From: an uncultured Agathobacter sp.
GTDB taxonomy: Bacteria > Bacillota > Clostridia > Lachnospirales > Lachnospiraceae
Direction of reading: 5' to 3'
DNA length: 64,000 nucleotides
Assembly: GCA_910587655.1 (NCBI GenBank)
Contig: CAJUND010000013.1
Coordinates: forward strand, 15,831-79,830
Positions within the stretch are counted from its first letter, which is position 1. Each line of letters starts with the position of its first letter. The translations under genes and the position numbers were made by a program. Below the pieces are notes generated by a model. That model ran no database searches. It was not told the origin of the DNA and saw only the letters and a list, made by a program, of their open reading frames with translations. This document shows positions 8,101 through 16,996 of the stretch, piece after piece.

Positions 8101-9488
8101 ATGTTATCAGCCGGTAAGGTAAGCGCTGCTTCAAATCCACCGTACCTGCTGCGGCCCATGCTTACGTTTCCATTATGGGCAGCAGTAATCTGACGGACAA
8201 TCAAAAGCCCCAGTCCATGCCGCTGTTGGGCAGTATTTTCATCACAGACCATATAGTGCGGGGAACTGTTTAATTTTTCCAGCTGCTCGTCCGATACGCC
8301 TTTGCCGTCGTCGGCAACGGTTATGGTGCAGGTTCCGTTTTCAGCCGTAACGCCTACATGGATCCTGCAGGCATTGTTGTGGCTGATACAGTTTTGAATC
8401 AGATTGCTTACGGCACGCCGGATTAAATCCCTGTCAACATTTGCAGTGCAGACAGTTAAGGCTTCGTCTGTTTCCCACACAACCGGATGGCTGCCCTCGA
8501 TATCCATATTGATGAAATCAACAGCGACCTGGCGGACAATGGCAACTACGTTCTGTTTTTCCGGGTGCAGCGGCTGCATATTGTATTCTAATCTGGAAGC
8601 AAGATTCAGGTCACTGATTAAATTTCTCATACGTTCACTCTGTTTTACAATCACTGAAGCTTTCTGGCAGCTGTCTTTCGGCAAACGTCTGTCGCTTTCC
8701 AGCTGGCAGGCATAACCCATAACCATGGAAAGCGGTGTGCGTATGTCGTGCGATACTCCCGCAATCCAGTTTGCCCTTGCGGTTTCTTTTTTTTCAAGCA
8801 TCTTGTCCTTGGACTGCAGAATTTCCGAAGTCCGGTTGATATTTGCAGCCAGTTCGGACAGTAATCCCTTTTCTTTTATATGGACAGCTTCACCTGCGGA
8901 CAGGGCCTGTATGCCGTTGATAATCGGCTTTACGGACCCAAACAGTCTGGTATTGGCGAAGAAATAAATCATAAAAACCAGCACGGTATTCATCGCCAGC
9001 ACGGTCAGGATAGTCCGGGGCAGGCTGGCAATCAGACGGTAATCCCAGCTCGGCCACATGTGTTTCCAGAAGCTGTCTTTCGGGTAACCCAGTACCACAA
9101 GCCCTTTTTCTGATTCCCCGGTAAATGTCGGATATCCGTCTATATAGCCGCGGGTGATGCCCGCAATGTCCGAAGCACAATAGGATACCGGTACGGTTTG
9201 CGGCAGATCATCTGTCTGCCAGATCACCTGCATGGTTTTGTTGTCAATCAGGACTGCCCAGGCGCCGGAAGTTTTCAGTTCAAGGGCTGTTTCAGAGGAC
9301 AGAACATATTCATGTCCGTCCCAGTGCAGGTGGTCCGCAACTTCTCCAGCAGTCTGCCAGGGATGTCTGTTCGGCATCTGGTTTAAGGAATATACGGCTA
9401 ACAGAATCAGGTTCAGACCGATAATTAAAACAGCGGACAGCAGCATGATGCCGATAAAACGCCGTATCAGTTTTGGAACACTTTTCAT
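8097..9488 (-). CDS. VanS-like sensor histidine kinase
   Basis: A 463-residue membrane histidine kinase. The first transmembrane helix lies near residues 10-35 and the second near 145-175, enclosing an extracellular sensor of roughly 110 residues. A HAMP-like linker leads to the H-box WIAGVSHDIRTPLSMV, N-box (RRAVSNLIQNCISHN), G1 (DDGKGV) and G2 (RHGLGLLIVRQI). I begin it at the ATG at 9488, which has GGGAGG upstream and follows the regulator's stop by one base, so the pair is translationally coupled. The adjacent lantibiotic-immunity transporter suggests it senses a cell-wall-active peptide. Confidence 0.9.
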   Translation of the reverse strand: MKSVPKLIRRFIGIMLLSAVLIIGLNLILLAVYSLNQMPNRHPWQTAGEVADHLHWDGHEYVLSSETALELKTSGAWAVLIDNKTMQVIWQTDDLPQTVPVSYCASDIAGITRGYIDGYPTFTGESEKGLVVLGYPKDSFWKHMWPSWDYRLIASLPRTILTVLAMNTVLVFMIYFFANTRLFGSVKPIINGIQALSAGEAVHIKEKGLLSELAANINRTSEILQSKDKMLEKKETARANWIAGVSHDIRTPLSMVMGYACQLESDRRLPKDSCQKASVIVKQSERMRNLISDLNLASRLEYNMQPLHPEKQNVVAIVRQVAVDFINMDIEGSHPVVWETDEALTVCTANVDRDLIRRAVSNLIQNCISHNNACRIHVGVTAENGTCTITVADDGKGVSDEQLEKLNSSPHYMVCDENTAQQRHGLGLLIVRQITAAHNGNVSMGRSRYGGFEAALTLPADNI

Positions 9489-9489
9489 A

Positions 9490-10203
9490 TCATTTTCCTC
9501 CCGGAGTATGCAGTAACAGCTTGTAACCAAGCCCCTTAACTGTAATCAGGGAAACGGGGCGCGATGGGATTTCTTCAATTTTTTCCCGGATGCGCCGGAT
9601 GTGCGCCATCAGCGAATTTTCATAACCAAAGGGATTGTCGCCCCAGGCGGCGCTGCACAGGGCATCAATCGTTATAATCCGTCCTGCATTCCGGTACAGG
9701 GCGGCAAGTATGTCGTGTTCCTTTGCAGTAAGGGGAATATGTTCCCCGTTTTTTATCACTTCGGCACGGTCAAAGTCAATCACACTGTTTTCCAGAATCA
9801 CAAGAGGATTCTCTCCCTTATAGCATCTGCGCAGAATGGCATTGACGCGGAACAAAAGCTCTTTTGGCAAAAACGGCTTTACCATATAGTCGTCTGCGCC
9901 AAGTCCGAAGCCGCGAAATTTATCGTCATCCTCCCCGCGGGCAGTCAGAAACAGCACGGGATAGTCTGCGCTGCGTTTCAGCCGTTCCATAAGCTCAAAG
10001 CCGCTGCCGTCAGGAAGCATGACGTCAAGAATGGCAAGCTCCGGATGAAAGGTTTCTGAGACAGCAGCAGCCTCCCGGACGGTTTCTGCCGTTTTAATAT
10101 TAGAGAATCCGTCCTCTTTCAGGATGGATGATACCATGTCCAAAAGCTCCCGTTCATCATCCACAAGCAGGATGCGTTTCTGTTTCAGATATTCAAAGTC
10201 CAT
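9490..10203 (-). CDS. OmpR-family response regulator
   Basis: A 237-residue regulator with receiver domain (LLVDDERELL, phospho-Asp in LAILDVMLPDG, Lys in VKPFLPKEL) and an OmpR-type winged helix (SLMAHIRRIREKI, LITVKGLGYKLL). It pairs with the kinase gene directly downstream. The 11-bp direct repeat at 10348-10369, in front of the divergent transporter operon, is the kind of site this family binds, so regulation of that operon is likely. AAGGAGG precedes the ATG. Confidence 0.92.
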   Translation of the reverse strand: MDFEYLKQKRILLVDDERELLDMVSSILKEDGFSNIKTAETVREAAAVSETFHPELAILDVMLPDGSGFELMERLKRSADYPVLFLTARGEDDDKFRGFGLGADDYMVKPFLPKELLFRVNAILRRCYKGENPLVILENSVIDFDRAEVIKNGEHIPLTAKEHDILAALYRNAGRIITIDALCSAAWGDNPFGYENSLMAHIRRIREKIEEIPSRPVSLITVKGLGYKLLLHTPGGK

Positions 10204-10221
10204 ATGGATACCTCCTTATGG

Positions 10222-10317
10222 GTTTATTATACCATGTCGTCAATCTCCGATTGACGACGCTATATGCGCAATGTCCTTTTGCGCAGTATAATAAACGTCC
10301 CGTGTTTATTATACCAT
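10222..10317. repeat. Compound palindromic repeat element
   Basis: A 96-base stretch is built of repeats. GTTTATTATACCAT occurs as a 14-base direct repeat at 10222-10235 and 10304-10317. Between and within them lie three perfect hairpins: GTCGTCAAT/ATTGACGAC (10236-10258), TGCGCAA/TTGCGCA (10265-10285) and TATAATAAAC/GTTTATTATA (10287-10313). The TATAAT motifs could also serve as -10 boxes for the regulator gene on the minus strand. The organisation resembles a short intergenic repeat or MITE-like insertion. Confidence 0.7.
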
Positions 10318-10347
10318 AAATAAAATTTTAAGATAAAGTCCGGCAGA

Positions 10348-10369
10348 AATGTAAGGCAAATGTAAGGCA
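10348..10369 (+). promoter_or_regulatory. Likely response-regulator operator (11-bp direct repeat)
   Basis: AATGTAAGGCA occurs twice in perfect tandem. The 11-base period is what a dimer of an OmpR/PhoB-family regulator contacts. It ends 29 bases before a TACAAT -10 candidate (10399-10404) that lacks a recognisable -35 box, as expected for an activator-dependent promoter. The cognate regulator is most likely encoded on the other side of this intergenic region. Confidence 0.7.
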
Positions 10370-10441
10370 GAGAGAATGCTGTTACAGGGTTGGGGCAGTA
10401 CAATGTATCTGAACAGATAAGAAAGGAGCAAAACTTAAAAA

Positions 10442-11200
10442 ATGAAAGAAACAAATATCATTGAAACCAGGAATCTGACGAAATCCTATTCCGGTTTTAC
10501 AGCAGTTTCAGACGTTAATCTGCATATCCCCAAAGGTTCGGTGTATGGCTTTTTAGGACCGAACGGCGCGGGAAAATCCACCACAATGAAAATGTTTCTG
10601 GGACTGAGCAGACCGACAGGAGGTTCATTTACAATTGACGGGAAAGCGTATCCGCAAAACAGGGTGGAAATTTTAAAGGAGGTCGGTTCGTTTATTGAAG
10701 CGCCTGCTTTTTACGGAAATTTAAGCGGAGAGGAAAACCTTGAAATTATCCAAAAAATACTGGGACTGCCCCAATCTGCCGTAGAGGCCGCGCTTGAAAT
10801 TACGGGACTGACGCAGTTTCGTAAACGTCTGGCGGGGAAATATTCCCTTGGTATGAAACAGAGGCTGGGGCTTGCCATGGCGCTGATTGGAAAACCGCCG
10901 ATTCTGATTCTGGATGAGCCGACCAACGGGCTTGACCCGGTTGGTATTCACGAAATCAGAACGCTGATCCGTTCCCTCCCAAAAAAGTTTGACTGTACCG
11001 TTTTAGTATCATCGCACCTGCTGTCGGAAGTTGAGCTGATGGCTGACAAAATCGGTATCTTAAACCGCGGGTGTCTGCTGTTTGAGGGGACAGTGGAGGA
11101 GCTGAAGTCAGGCGCGTATTCGCGGGGGTATCCTGTGGGAAATCTGGAAGATATATTCCTTGCATTTATTGATGACGATAATCGGAAAAGAGGTGCATAA
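10442..11200 (+). CDS. Lantibiotic-immunity ABC transporter ATPase (CprA/MutF-like)
   Basis: A 252-residue ATPase of the BcrA/MutF group. Walker A GPNGAGKSTT, signature YSLGMKQRLG and Walker B LILDEPTNGLDP are intact. With two downstream permeases of about 240-256 residues it forms the three-gene immunity transporter type (MutFEG, CprABC) that expels lantibiotics from the membrane. The regulated promoter region and the divergent two-component genes support that role. AAGGAGC lies upstream of the ATG. Confidence 0.9.
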   Translation: MKETNIIETRNLTKSYSGFTAVSDVNLHIPKGSVYGFLGPNGAGKSTTMKMFLGLSRPTGGSFTIDGKAYPQNRVEILKEVGSFIEAPAFYGNLSGEENLEIIQKILGLPQSAVEAALEITGLTQFRKRLAGKYSLGMKQRLGLAMALIGKPPILILDEPTNGLDPVGIHEIRTLIRSLPKKFDCTVLVSSHLLSEVELMADKIGILNRGCLLFEGTVEELKSGAYSRGYPVGNLEDIFLAFIDDDNRKRGA

Positions 11201-11201
11201 G

Positions 11202-11918
11202 ATGAGCATTTACCTGGAATGCAAAAAGATGAAACGGACGGGTTTTGTACCTGCGTTTTTGGCGGGGGGGATTTTAGCCGCGGCCGTTCCGGTAGTCAAT
11301 ATGTCTGTTCGCCACGAATTATACCGGACGAAACACGGCTCGCCCGTTCAGATTCTGTTTGATGCAAACTGGCAGACAATGGCGATGCTCAATGTCCTGC
11401 TTGTGGTACTGGGAAGCTGTATGCTCTATCATATGGAATATGCGGACAATGCCATGCAGAAAATGAAATCGCTCCCCATACGGGCAGGCTCGTTATTTTT
11501 TGGAAAGGCAATTCTGACAGTTGTTATGAGCTTTTTCGTGCTGGCAATGGAGGCTGCTGCAGTTGCATTCTGTTCCAGCCGCTGGTTTGAAACCGGAAAC
11601 GGGTTTTATACGGAGCTGTCCAGGACGTTTGGATATGCGTTTCTTCTGATGCTGCCGTGTATTCTTTTATCACTTCTGGTTTCGGAAGCGTGTAAGAATA
11701 TGTGGGTATCGCTTGGCATTGGCGTTGTCTGTGTTTTTACGGCGACAATGCTGCCGTCCGGTTCATTTTTTCTTTCGCTGTTTCCTTTTGCCATGCCGTT
11801 TCGGACGTCGGCGGATACAGCGCATACTGCCCGTTTACTGCTTGGTGCTGCAGCAGAGGCTGTGATTTTTGCTCTGGCGCATCCGCTGCTGATTAAAGTC
11901 AGGAGGTTATCCGAATGA
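11202..11918 (+). CDS. Lantibiotic-immunity ABC permease (MutE/EpiE-like)
   Basis: A 238-residue integral membrane protein with about six helices. The opening MSIYLECKKMKRTGF and short cytoplasmic loops match the ABC-2 type lantibiotic-immunity permeases. The start at 11202 is one base after the ATPase stop, with an AGAGGTG site inside the end of that gene. The frame is open 14 codons further upstream but that would overlap the ATPase more. It ends by ATGA overlap with the second permease. Confidence 0.85.
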   Translation: MSIYLECKKMKRTGFVPAFLAGGILAAAVPVVNMSVRHELYRTKHGSPVQILFDANWQTMAMLNVLLVVLGSCMLYHMEYADNAMQKMKSLPIRAGSLFFGKAILTVVMSFFVLAMEAAAVAFCSSRWFETGNGFYTELSRTFGYAFLLMLPCILLSLLVSEACKNMWVSLGIGVVCVFTATMLPSGSFFLSLFPFAMPFRTSADTAHTARLLLGAAAEAVIFALAHPLLIKVRRLSE

Positions 11919-12685
11919 ATTTTTTAACGCTTTTTGGTATTGAATTTAAGAAAATAAAACACTCGAAGATATGTTTGATTCTGTTTGCTGCCACCATCAT
12001 TCTCTGGATTCCGTCGGTCTTTCATTCTGATTTGAATTTTCAGATGCAGGCGGAGGGGATTTCCCCGGAACATAATTTTTTTATCCAGGGCTTTATGGGA
12101 ATGTCATGGTTTATGTTTCCTGCCGGAATGGTTGTCTGTACGGTTCTTCTGAGCCAGACAGAACGGACAAACCATGGAATCTTAAAAATGCTTGCGTTAC
12201 CGCTTCATACAGCAAAGCTTTGTCTTGCAAAGTTTACGGTGCTGCTTGTGCTTGCGGCAGTGCAGATGCTGCTGATGACAGGCATGTACTATATCAGCGC
12301 CGCCATCTGCCAGACTGTGCATCATTACAGCTTTATGCTGCCGCTTCAATTTGTTGCAAAAGAAACCGGTATCCTGTTTTTGTCTGCCATACCGATGCTT
12401 GCCGTTTTTTATATGCTGTCGGTGTGTATAAGAACGCCCGTGTTTTCTATTGGCATCGGACTGGCGTCCATTGTGCCGTCCGTTCTGATGATCAACACAA
12501 AAATATGGTTTGCGTATCCGCCGTCATATCCACTTTTTGTGATTACTTCGGAATACGGGAAGCTTGCAGAAAATCTTAATACCGCGCAGGTTAAGTTTCT
12601 GCCATGGCTTCCTGCGGCAGTTATTATTACAATTACAGCTTTGTGCACTTCCTGCCTTTGTTTCGGGCAGGCAGAAAGGAGATAA
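11915..12685 (+). CDS. Lantibiotic-immunity ABC permease (MutG-like)
   Basis: A 256-residue second permease subunit. It has six predicted helices and the family-like N-terminus (FGIEFKKIKHSKICLILF) plus QTERTNHGILKMLALPLH, a cytoplasmic coupling region conserved in this group. It overlaps the upstream permease by four bases and is followed directly by a small membrane protein gene. Confidence 0.86.
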   Translation: MNFLTLFGIEFKKIKHSKICLILFAATIILWIPSVFHSDLNFQMQAEGISPEHNFFIQGFMGMSWFMFPAGMVVCTVLLSQTERTNHGILKMLALPLHTAKLCLAKFTVLLVLAAVQMLLMTGMYYISAAICQTVHHYSFMLPLQFVAKETGILFLSAIPMLAVFYMLSVCIRTPVFSIGIGLASIVPSVLMINTKIWFAYPPSYPLFVITSEYGKLAENLNTAQVKFLPWLPAAVIITITALCTSCLCFGQAERR

Positions 12686-12964
12686 ATGATGAAAGAAAAA
12701 GTATTAACCGTAATCAGTACCCTGATGATCTTTATTCCGTGGACGATTCTCCCGCTCCGGTCGTTTGACTGGGCGCTGGAATCACCCGCTGCCGAAATTA
12801 TGATTTCCTGCTATGCAGTATTTATGATTTTTAGCGGAGTGTTTACGGCTGTTTCCTATGGAGCGGCAAAGGTGCAGCATGGCTGGATGAAGGTCTGCCT
12901 GGTGATAAACTGCCTGTATGCGGTGGGCGGGGCTGCGGCAGTCGGGATGATGGCGCTGGCATAA
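12686..12964 (+). CDS. Small membrane protein of the immunity operon
   Basis: A 92-residue protein with three hydrophobic segments (near residues 8-22, 38-58 and 68-88). It begins directly at the stop of the MutG-like gene (TAA then ATGATG), with AGGAG upstream, so it belongs to the same operon. I do not recognise a named family. An accessory immunity or transporter-associated role is inferred from position only. The ATG three bases later is an equally good start. Confidence 0.6.
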   Translation: MMKEKVLTVISTLMIFIPWTILPLRSFDWALESPAAEIMISCYAVFMIFSGVFTAVSYGAAKVQHGWMKVCLVINCLYAVGGAAAVGMMALA

Positions 12965-12965
12965 T

Positions 12966-14311
12966 TCATTCCCCAAGCACACCCGTAATTTCACTCCTGA
13001 TACTGCAGAAAAGCCTGGCAAGTTCCGGGTCAAAGTGACTGCCGCCGGATTCGGCAATTATGGCAAACGCTTCGTCCACGGGCATCGCCTCCTTATAGCA
13101 TCGCCTGGAAACCAGTGCGTCAAAGACGTCAGCCACCGCCATAATCCTTGCACATAACGGAATATCGCTTCCGCTGAGTCCCTGCGGATACCCGGTGCCG
13201 TCCCATTTTTCGTGGTGTCCAAGCGCAATCTGTGCGGCTATGTCAATATATTCTTTTTCTTCAATGCTGCCCAGGACGTCAATAACAATCCTGCCGCCTG
13301 CCGTGGTATGCTCCTTCATGGCTTCAAATTCTTCGCGGGTAAGTCTGCCCGGCTTCTGGAGAATCATGTCGGAAACGGCAATTTTTCCAATGTCATGCAT
13401 CGGCGCCGCCTTAATCAGAAGCTCTGCGTAATCGTCCGTAAGGATTTTTGTGCAGTAACCTGCCTTCTGTGCGGCGCGCGTTAAAAGCTCCACATAGCGG
13501 CTGGTGCGTTTGACATGTTCGCCGGTATCAAGGTCGCGGTTTTCAATCAGGTTTGCCATGCCGATAATGGTATTTTCCTGCAGTGCAAGAATTTTACAGT
13601 TATGCTCGACAAGCGCCTGGGTTTTTCGGGCGTTTTCCTCTTCGAGCAGATTTTGTATTTTTCCAGGCGTGAGGTGATACTGACGCATAAAACCATACAA
13701 AGTACGGTAACTGCACAAATACAGATAATGCAGATTCTTTCACTTATTTCTGCAATGGCAATACTGTGGTCCATTTTTTTATTTGTTTCGTCCATTTCCG
13801 CAACAATATATCCATCCAGAATATCAATATCATCTGTAATTCTGCTGATGAAATCCGCCAGATATGAGGTGATATAATATCTGGCAGTGCCGCTGCGTCC
13901 GTCCCGGCTCATCTGAAATATATTTTCTGCATTGTTAAAATAGCTGATTGCATTGGAATAAACGGTATGAAACAGCTGTTCTTTTCTGCTTCCTGAAATC
14001 CGCCCGTTCATTTCTTCCAGCAGGCCGGTGATTTCTTCCTGCAGCCTGGAGGCATCTTTTTCATAGGACTGTTTTGCAGCTGCTGTATCCGTCAGGGTAT
14101 GCCAGGAAACAATCATGTGGTGCCGGCTCATCAGCCGGCAGATATCAGACATGTCAAGCCTGTCCCTGACGCTTCCTTCAATATTCTGTTCGTAATTATT
14201 CAGTATGTCCTTCAGATTGTACTGCAGGATCAGCATGCCCGCAATGCATACGATACCTGCAAAAAGATTCAGCAGAAACATCTGAAAGGAAATACGTTTA
14301 ATCAGTTTCAT
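12966..14311 (-). pseudogene. Membrane sensor HD-GYP phosphodiesterase, split by a -1 frameshift
   Basis: Two overlapping frames make one logical protein of about 448 residues. The 5' part (14311 down to ~13655) has two transmembrane helices flanking a ~150-residue extracellular four-helix-bundle sensor. The 3' part (to 12966) is an HD-GYP domain with MHDIGK, HHEKWDGTGYP and DVFDAL, a c-di-GMP hydrolase fold. The frames join cleanly in an A-rich stretch (plus-strand 13650-13663): LEKY in the first frame continues as NLLEEENARK in the second, as if one A were lost. The 5' part overlaps the binding-protein gene by 14 bases. It may be a true pseudogene, slippage or sequencing error. Expressed alone, the HD-GYP part would lack its membrane sensor. 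Confidence 0.8.
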
Positions 14312-15584
14312 CAGCCGGTCCTTTCTGCTGCGGAGCTGCCGTGATTTCGTCTGTCATATTGTCGAGCAGCGTCTGTAAATCCTGGTTATCAGGATTTTCT
14401 CCTGCTATGATAGTGCCGAATACATACGAAGGATGCCAGTAGGCATCCGTAATGCGCTGGGCGTCAGCAAATGCTGACTGTTCCGAAAGGGCGGCAACAG
14501 CAGGAGATGACTGTACGGCGGGGGATGCGGCTGCCTTTAAATTGGAAGGGCATTCCCCGGTTATTTCAAATCTCCGCAGCTGCATTTCTTCGCTGGACAG
14601 GTATTCTGCCAGCTTTACTGCCCAGTCACTGTTTTTTGAGGCGGAGTTTACCCCGACCAGCTTGTAGCCGGAGAAGCTGCACATCTGTACCTGGTCGCCG
14701 GCAAGCGTAAATTCCGGAAGCTTTGCCGTTGCAAAATCATCGCCCCATGCTTCCTTAACAGCCTGTGCATTCCATGCGCCGTTGACGCCTGCAATAATGG
14801 TTCCATTTTTTACCCCGTTGATAAATCCGACGTCATCACAGCTGGTAAAGCCTTTATGTGCGGCAATATCCAGCATTGCATTTGCCACATCAACGCCGGT
14901 ATAGGGGGTGTCGTCCGCATTCCAGTTGCAGTAGTTTGTAAGTCCGTCCTCACTGACATGCAGCTGTAATCCTGCTGCACGGAAAAAGGAATAGATGTAC
15001 CACCCGCTTGAATAGTCAATAGCTGTCTTTTTTCCGTTTTCAGCTGATATATCCAGAATCCTGTCAAGATTTTTAACATCCTCATCCGAAAAATATTTTG
15101 CATTGTAATATAAAAAATACCCGTTTCCGGATGTCAGCGGACAGGCATAAAGTTTGTCGTTATACATCGCTGCACGGCATGCACCGTTGTCCCTGCCGCC
15201 GTTTGCCGCAATTACTGATTCTGTGTTTTCCGTAATTTCAAGAAGTGCGCCCGCCTGACGGAGCGTGTCAAACTGGTCATCCGCGAACACAAAAATATCC
15301 GCGGCTGCTTCAGGGTTAGCCAGTACAGTTTCCTTGGAAGTAAGCACATTTTCCCTGCTGACGGTAATTTCAAAATTTGCCTCACCGGCATATTTTTCCT
15401 GAAAAGACTCTATGGCACTGTTTATTAATGATGATTCCGTTTCATCACTCCACCAGACGGAAAGTTTTACTACAGGAACGGGGGCGGATGTCTGGTCCCG
15501 GCAGCCCGTCAGACCGGGGGAGGTTACGGCAAGAACCGCCGCAAGCCAGAAAGCTTTTAATCTGTGTAATCTGTTGCTTTGCAT
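14298..15584 (-). CDS. Orphan extracellular solute-binding lipoprotein
   Basis: A 428-residue lipoprotein with a lipobox at SPGLTGC (Cys about residue 28) and the fold markers of family 1 (maltose-type) solute-binding proteins: LSVWWSDE, ADIFVFADDQFDTLRQAGAL, YACPLTSGNGYFLYYN, VGVNSASKN..AVKLAEYLSSEEMQ. No ABC permease genes adjoin it. Instead it overlaps the gene of a membrane HD-GYP protein by 14 bases. A binding protein presenting its ligand to that sensor, rather than transport, is the natural inference. Confidence 0.85.
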   Translation of the reverse strand: MQSNRLHRLKAFWLAAVLAVTSPGLTGCRDQTSAPVPVVKLSVWWSDETESSLINSAIESFQEKYAGEANFEITVSRENVLTSKETVLANPEAAADIFVFADDQFDTLRQAGALLEITENTESVIAANGGRDNGACRAAMYNDKLYACPLTSGNGYFLYYNAKYFSDEDVKNLDRILDISAENGKKTAIDYSSGWYIYSFFRAAGLQLHVSEDGLTNYCNWNADDTPYTGVDVANAMLDIAAHKGFTSCDDVGFINGVKNGTIIAGVNGAWNAQAVKEAWGDDFATAKLPEFTLAGDQVQMCSFSGYKLVGVNSASKNSDWAVKLAEYLSSEEMQLRRFEITGECPSNLKAAASPAVQSSPAVAALSEQSAFADAQRITDAYWHPSYVFGTIIAGENPDNQDLQTLLDNMTDEITAAPQQKGPADETD

Positions 15585-15628
15585 AATTTTCTCTTTAATC
15601 TGCTGTTTTAATAACGTATTTATAGTAT

Positions 15629-15657
15629 ATTTTATTATAGACGCGTTACGCTGTAAA
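15629..15657 (-). promoter_or_regulatory. Promoter for binding protein/HD-GYP operon
   Basis: On the minus strand a TTTACA -35 box (15652-15657) and TAAAAT -10 box (15629-15634) are 17 bases apart, about 45 bases upstream of the lipoprotein start codon. Confidence 0.55.
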
Positions 15658-15691
15658 CTTCAATCCCTGCAGCATGAATGGCATGTTTTCA

Positions 15692-16996
15692 TCATAAACG
15701 GCAGCATTCTTTTGGGGCTTCCAGGCAGATTTCAGCAGTAAAGATGTCATGCTCTTCCCTGAATTCAACGGTTCCGTTATATTTTTCTGCAATTTTCTGT
15801 ATGGATTTAATGCCAAATCCGTGAACCGATTTATTCTCTTTGTCCGTTTCCAGCCTCGGATTTTTTTTAAGTACAGATGCAGCAATGGTGTTTTTTACAG
15901 TCATAAAGGTCATGGTTTTTCTTGTACCCATCACCAGCTCGACTGCCGGGGAAACTAAACCGGTACATCCGTTTATGGCATTATCCAGCAGATTGGAGAG
16001 CAGAATGCTGATATCCATGTCACTGATGTTTTTCGGGCATGAATCAATGATACATTTTATTTCTATTCCGTTTTTCTGGCAGACGGCAATTTTATTGTTT
16101 AATACAGCATCAATTACCACATTTCCAGTATTGACAGCGGATGGGGCAAAGTCAATTTTTTCATTAATAATTTTTTCGATATAGGCAATCGCTTCTTCTG
16201 TTTTCCGGCTGGAAATTAATTCTGCGGCTGTCATAAAATAACCGCGCATGTCATGACGCAGTGTCCGCATTTCCATGTAACGTTCCTTTGCCTCGTCCAC
16301 AAACCGTTCCTGTGCGGCAAGAGTAATTCTGGAAATCCGGTATTCTTCTTTCAGGCTGTTGTCATACTGCATTTTATCCATAATCACATAAAAGAGCAGA
16401 TTCAAAATTGCAATCATAATACTGATAAATAGAAATAACGGCATTTCATCTGAGTCTGCAAATAGTTTCCTCAGGGAATTTGCAATCAGAAATGTGATGG
16501 CAAAACAGGAAAACTGTATGGTCCACTGGAGGCGGCTCAGGGAATACCGTCCGCGGTTTCGCATGTGAAGAAGAAATTCGCATGCAAAAAAGAAGGCAAT
16601 TTTACTGAACAATAGTACCGGAATCCGGAGATTTCCGCCGGGTTTTGTAATTTCTTCTGCGGAACATCCGGAAAATACACGGAAAGACGTCAGAATAATC
16701 ATGTTAATCGGCAATATGGTTATAGGGGGAAAAAGGGAAATCAGCACTTTTTCCTGAATTGTTCCGTCCAGAAAAAGAAGTACATAGAGAAAGATAACCC
16801 CAAAGAGGGCAAAAACTGCAATCTGTTTCATTGCATCCGTCTGTTCCGGAAGATTATCTGACATCAGAAGCGCAAGAAACACGGCAGATTTTAACCATGC
16901 AAGCTTTCTGTTTTTAAAACCAAGAAAACGATTGCACAGCCTTACGACGATCAGGCATTCCGTAAGGGAGGCTGCAGTTTCAATTAATAGATTCAT
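15692..16996 (-). CDS. GHKL (AgrC-like) sensor histidine kinase
   Basis: A 434-residue kinase of the AgrC/GHKL class. About six to seven transmembrane helices fill residues 1-215. Then come a coiled linker, the H-motif TLRHDMRGYF holding the phospho-accepting His, an N-box (LLSNLLDNAINGC) and a G-box HGFGIKSIQKIAEKY. Such kinases often sense peptides. It overlaps the LytTR regulator gene by four bases. Its stop lies about 107 bases before the next operon. Confidence 0.88.
   Translation of the reverse strand: MNLLIETAASLTECLIVVRLCNRFLGFKNRKLAWLKSAVFLALLMSDNLPEQTDAMKQIAVFALFGVIFLYVLLFLDGTIQEKVLISLFPPITILPINMIILTSFRVFSGCSAEEITKPGGNLRIPVLLFSKIAFFFACEFLLHMRNRGRYSLSRLQWTIQFSCFAITFLIANSLRKLFADSDEMPLFLFISIMIAILNLLFYVIMDKMQYDNSLKEEYRISRITLAAQERFVDEAKERYMEMRTLRHDMRGYFMTAAELISSRKTEEAIAYIEKIINEKIDFAPSAVNTGNVVIDAVLNNKIAVCQKNGIEIKCIIDSCPKNISDMDISILLSNLLDNAINGCTGLVSPAVELVMGTRKTMTFMTVKNTIAASVLKKNPRLETDKENKSVHGFGIKSIQKIAEKYNGTVEFREEHDIFTAEICLEAPKECCRL

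Noticed and set aside
13650..13663. Programmed ribosomal frameshifting as the explanation of the split HD-GYP gene
   Set aside because: No full X-XXY-YYZ slippery heptamer with a downstream structure is present. A single-base loss explains the break more simply, though I leave slippage open.
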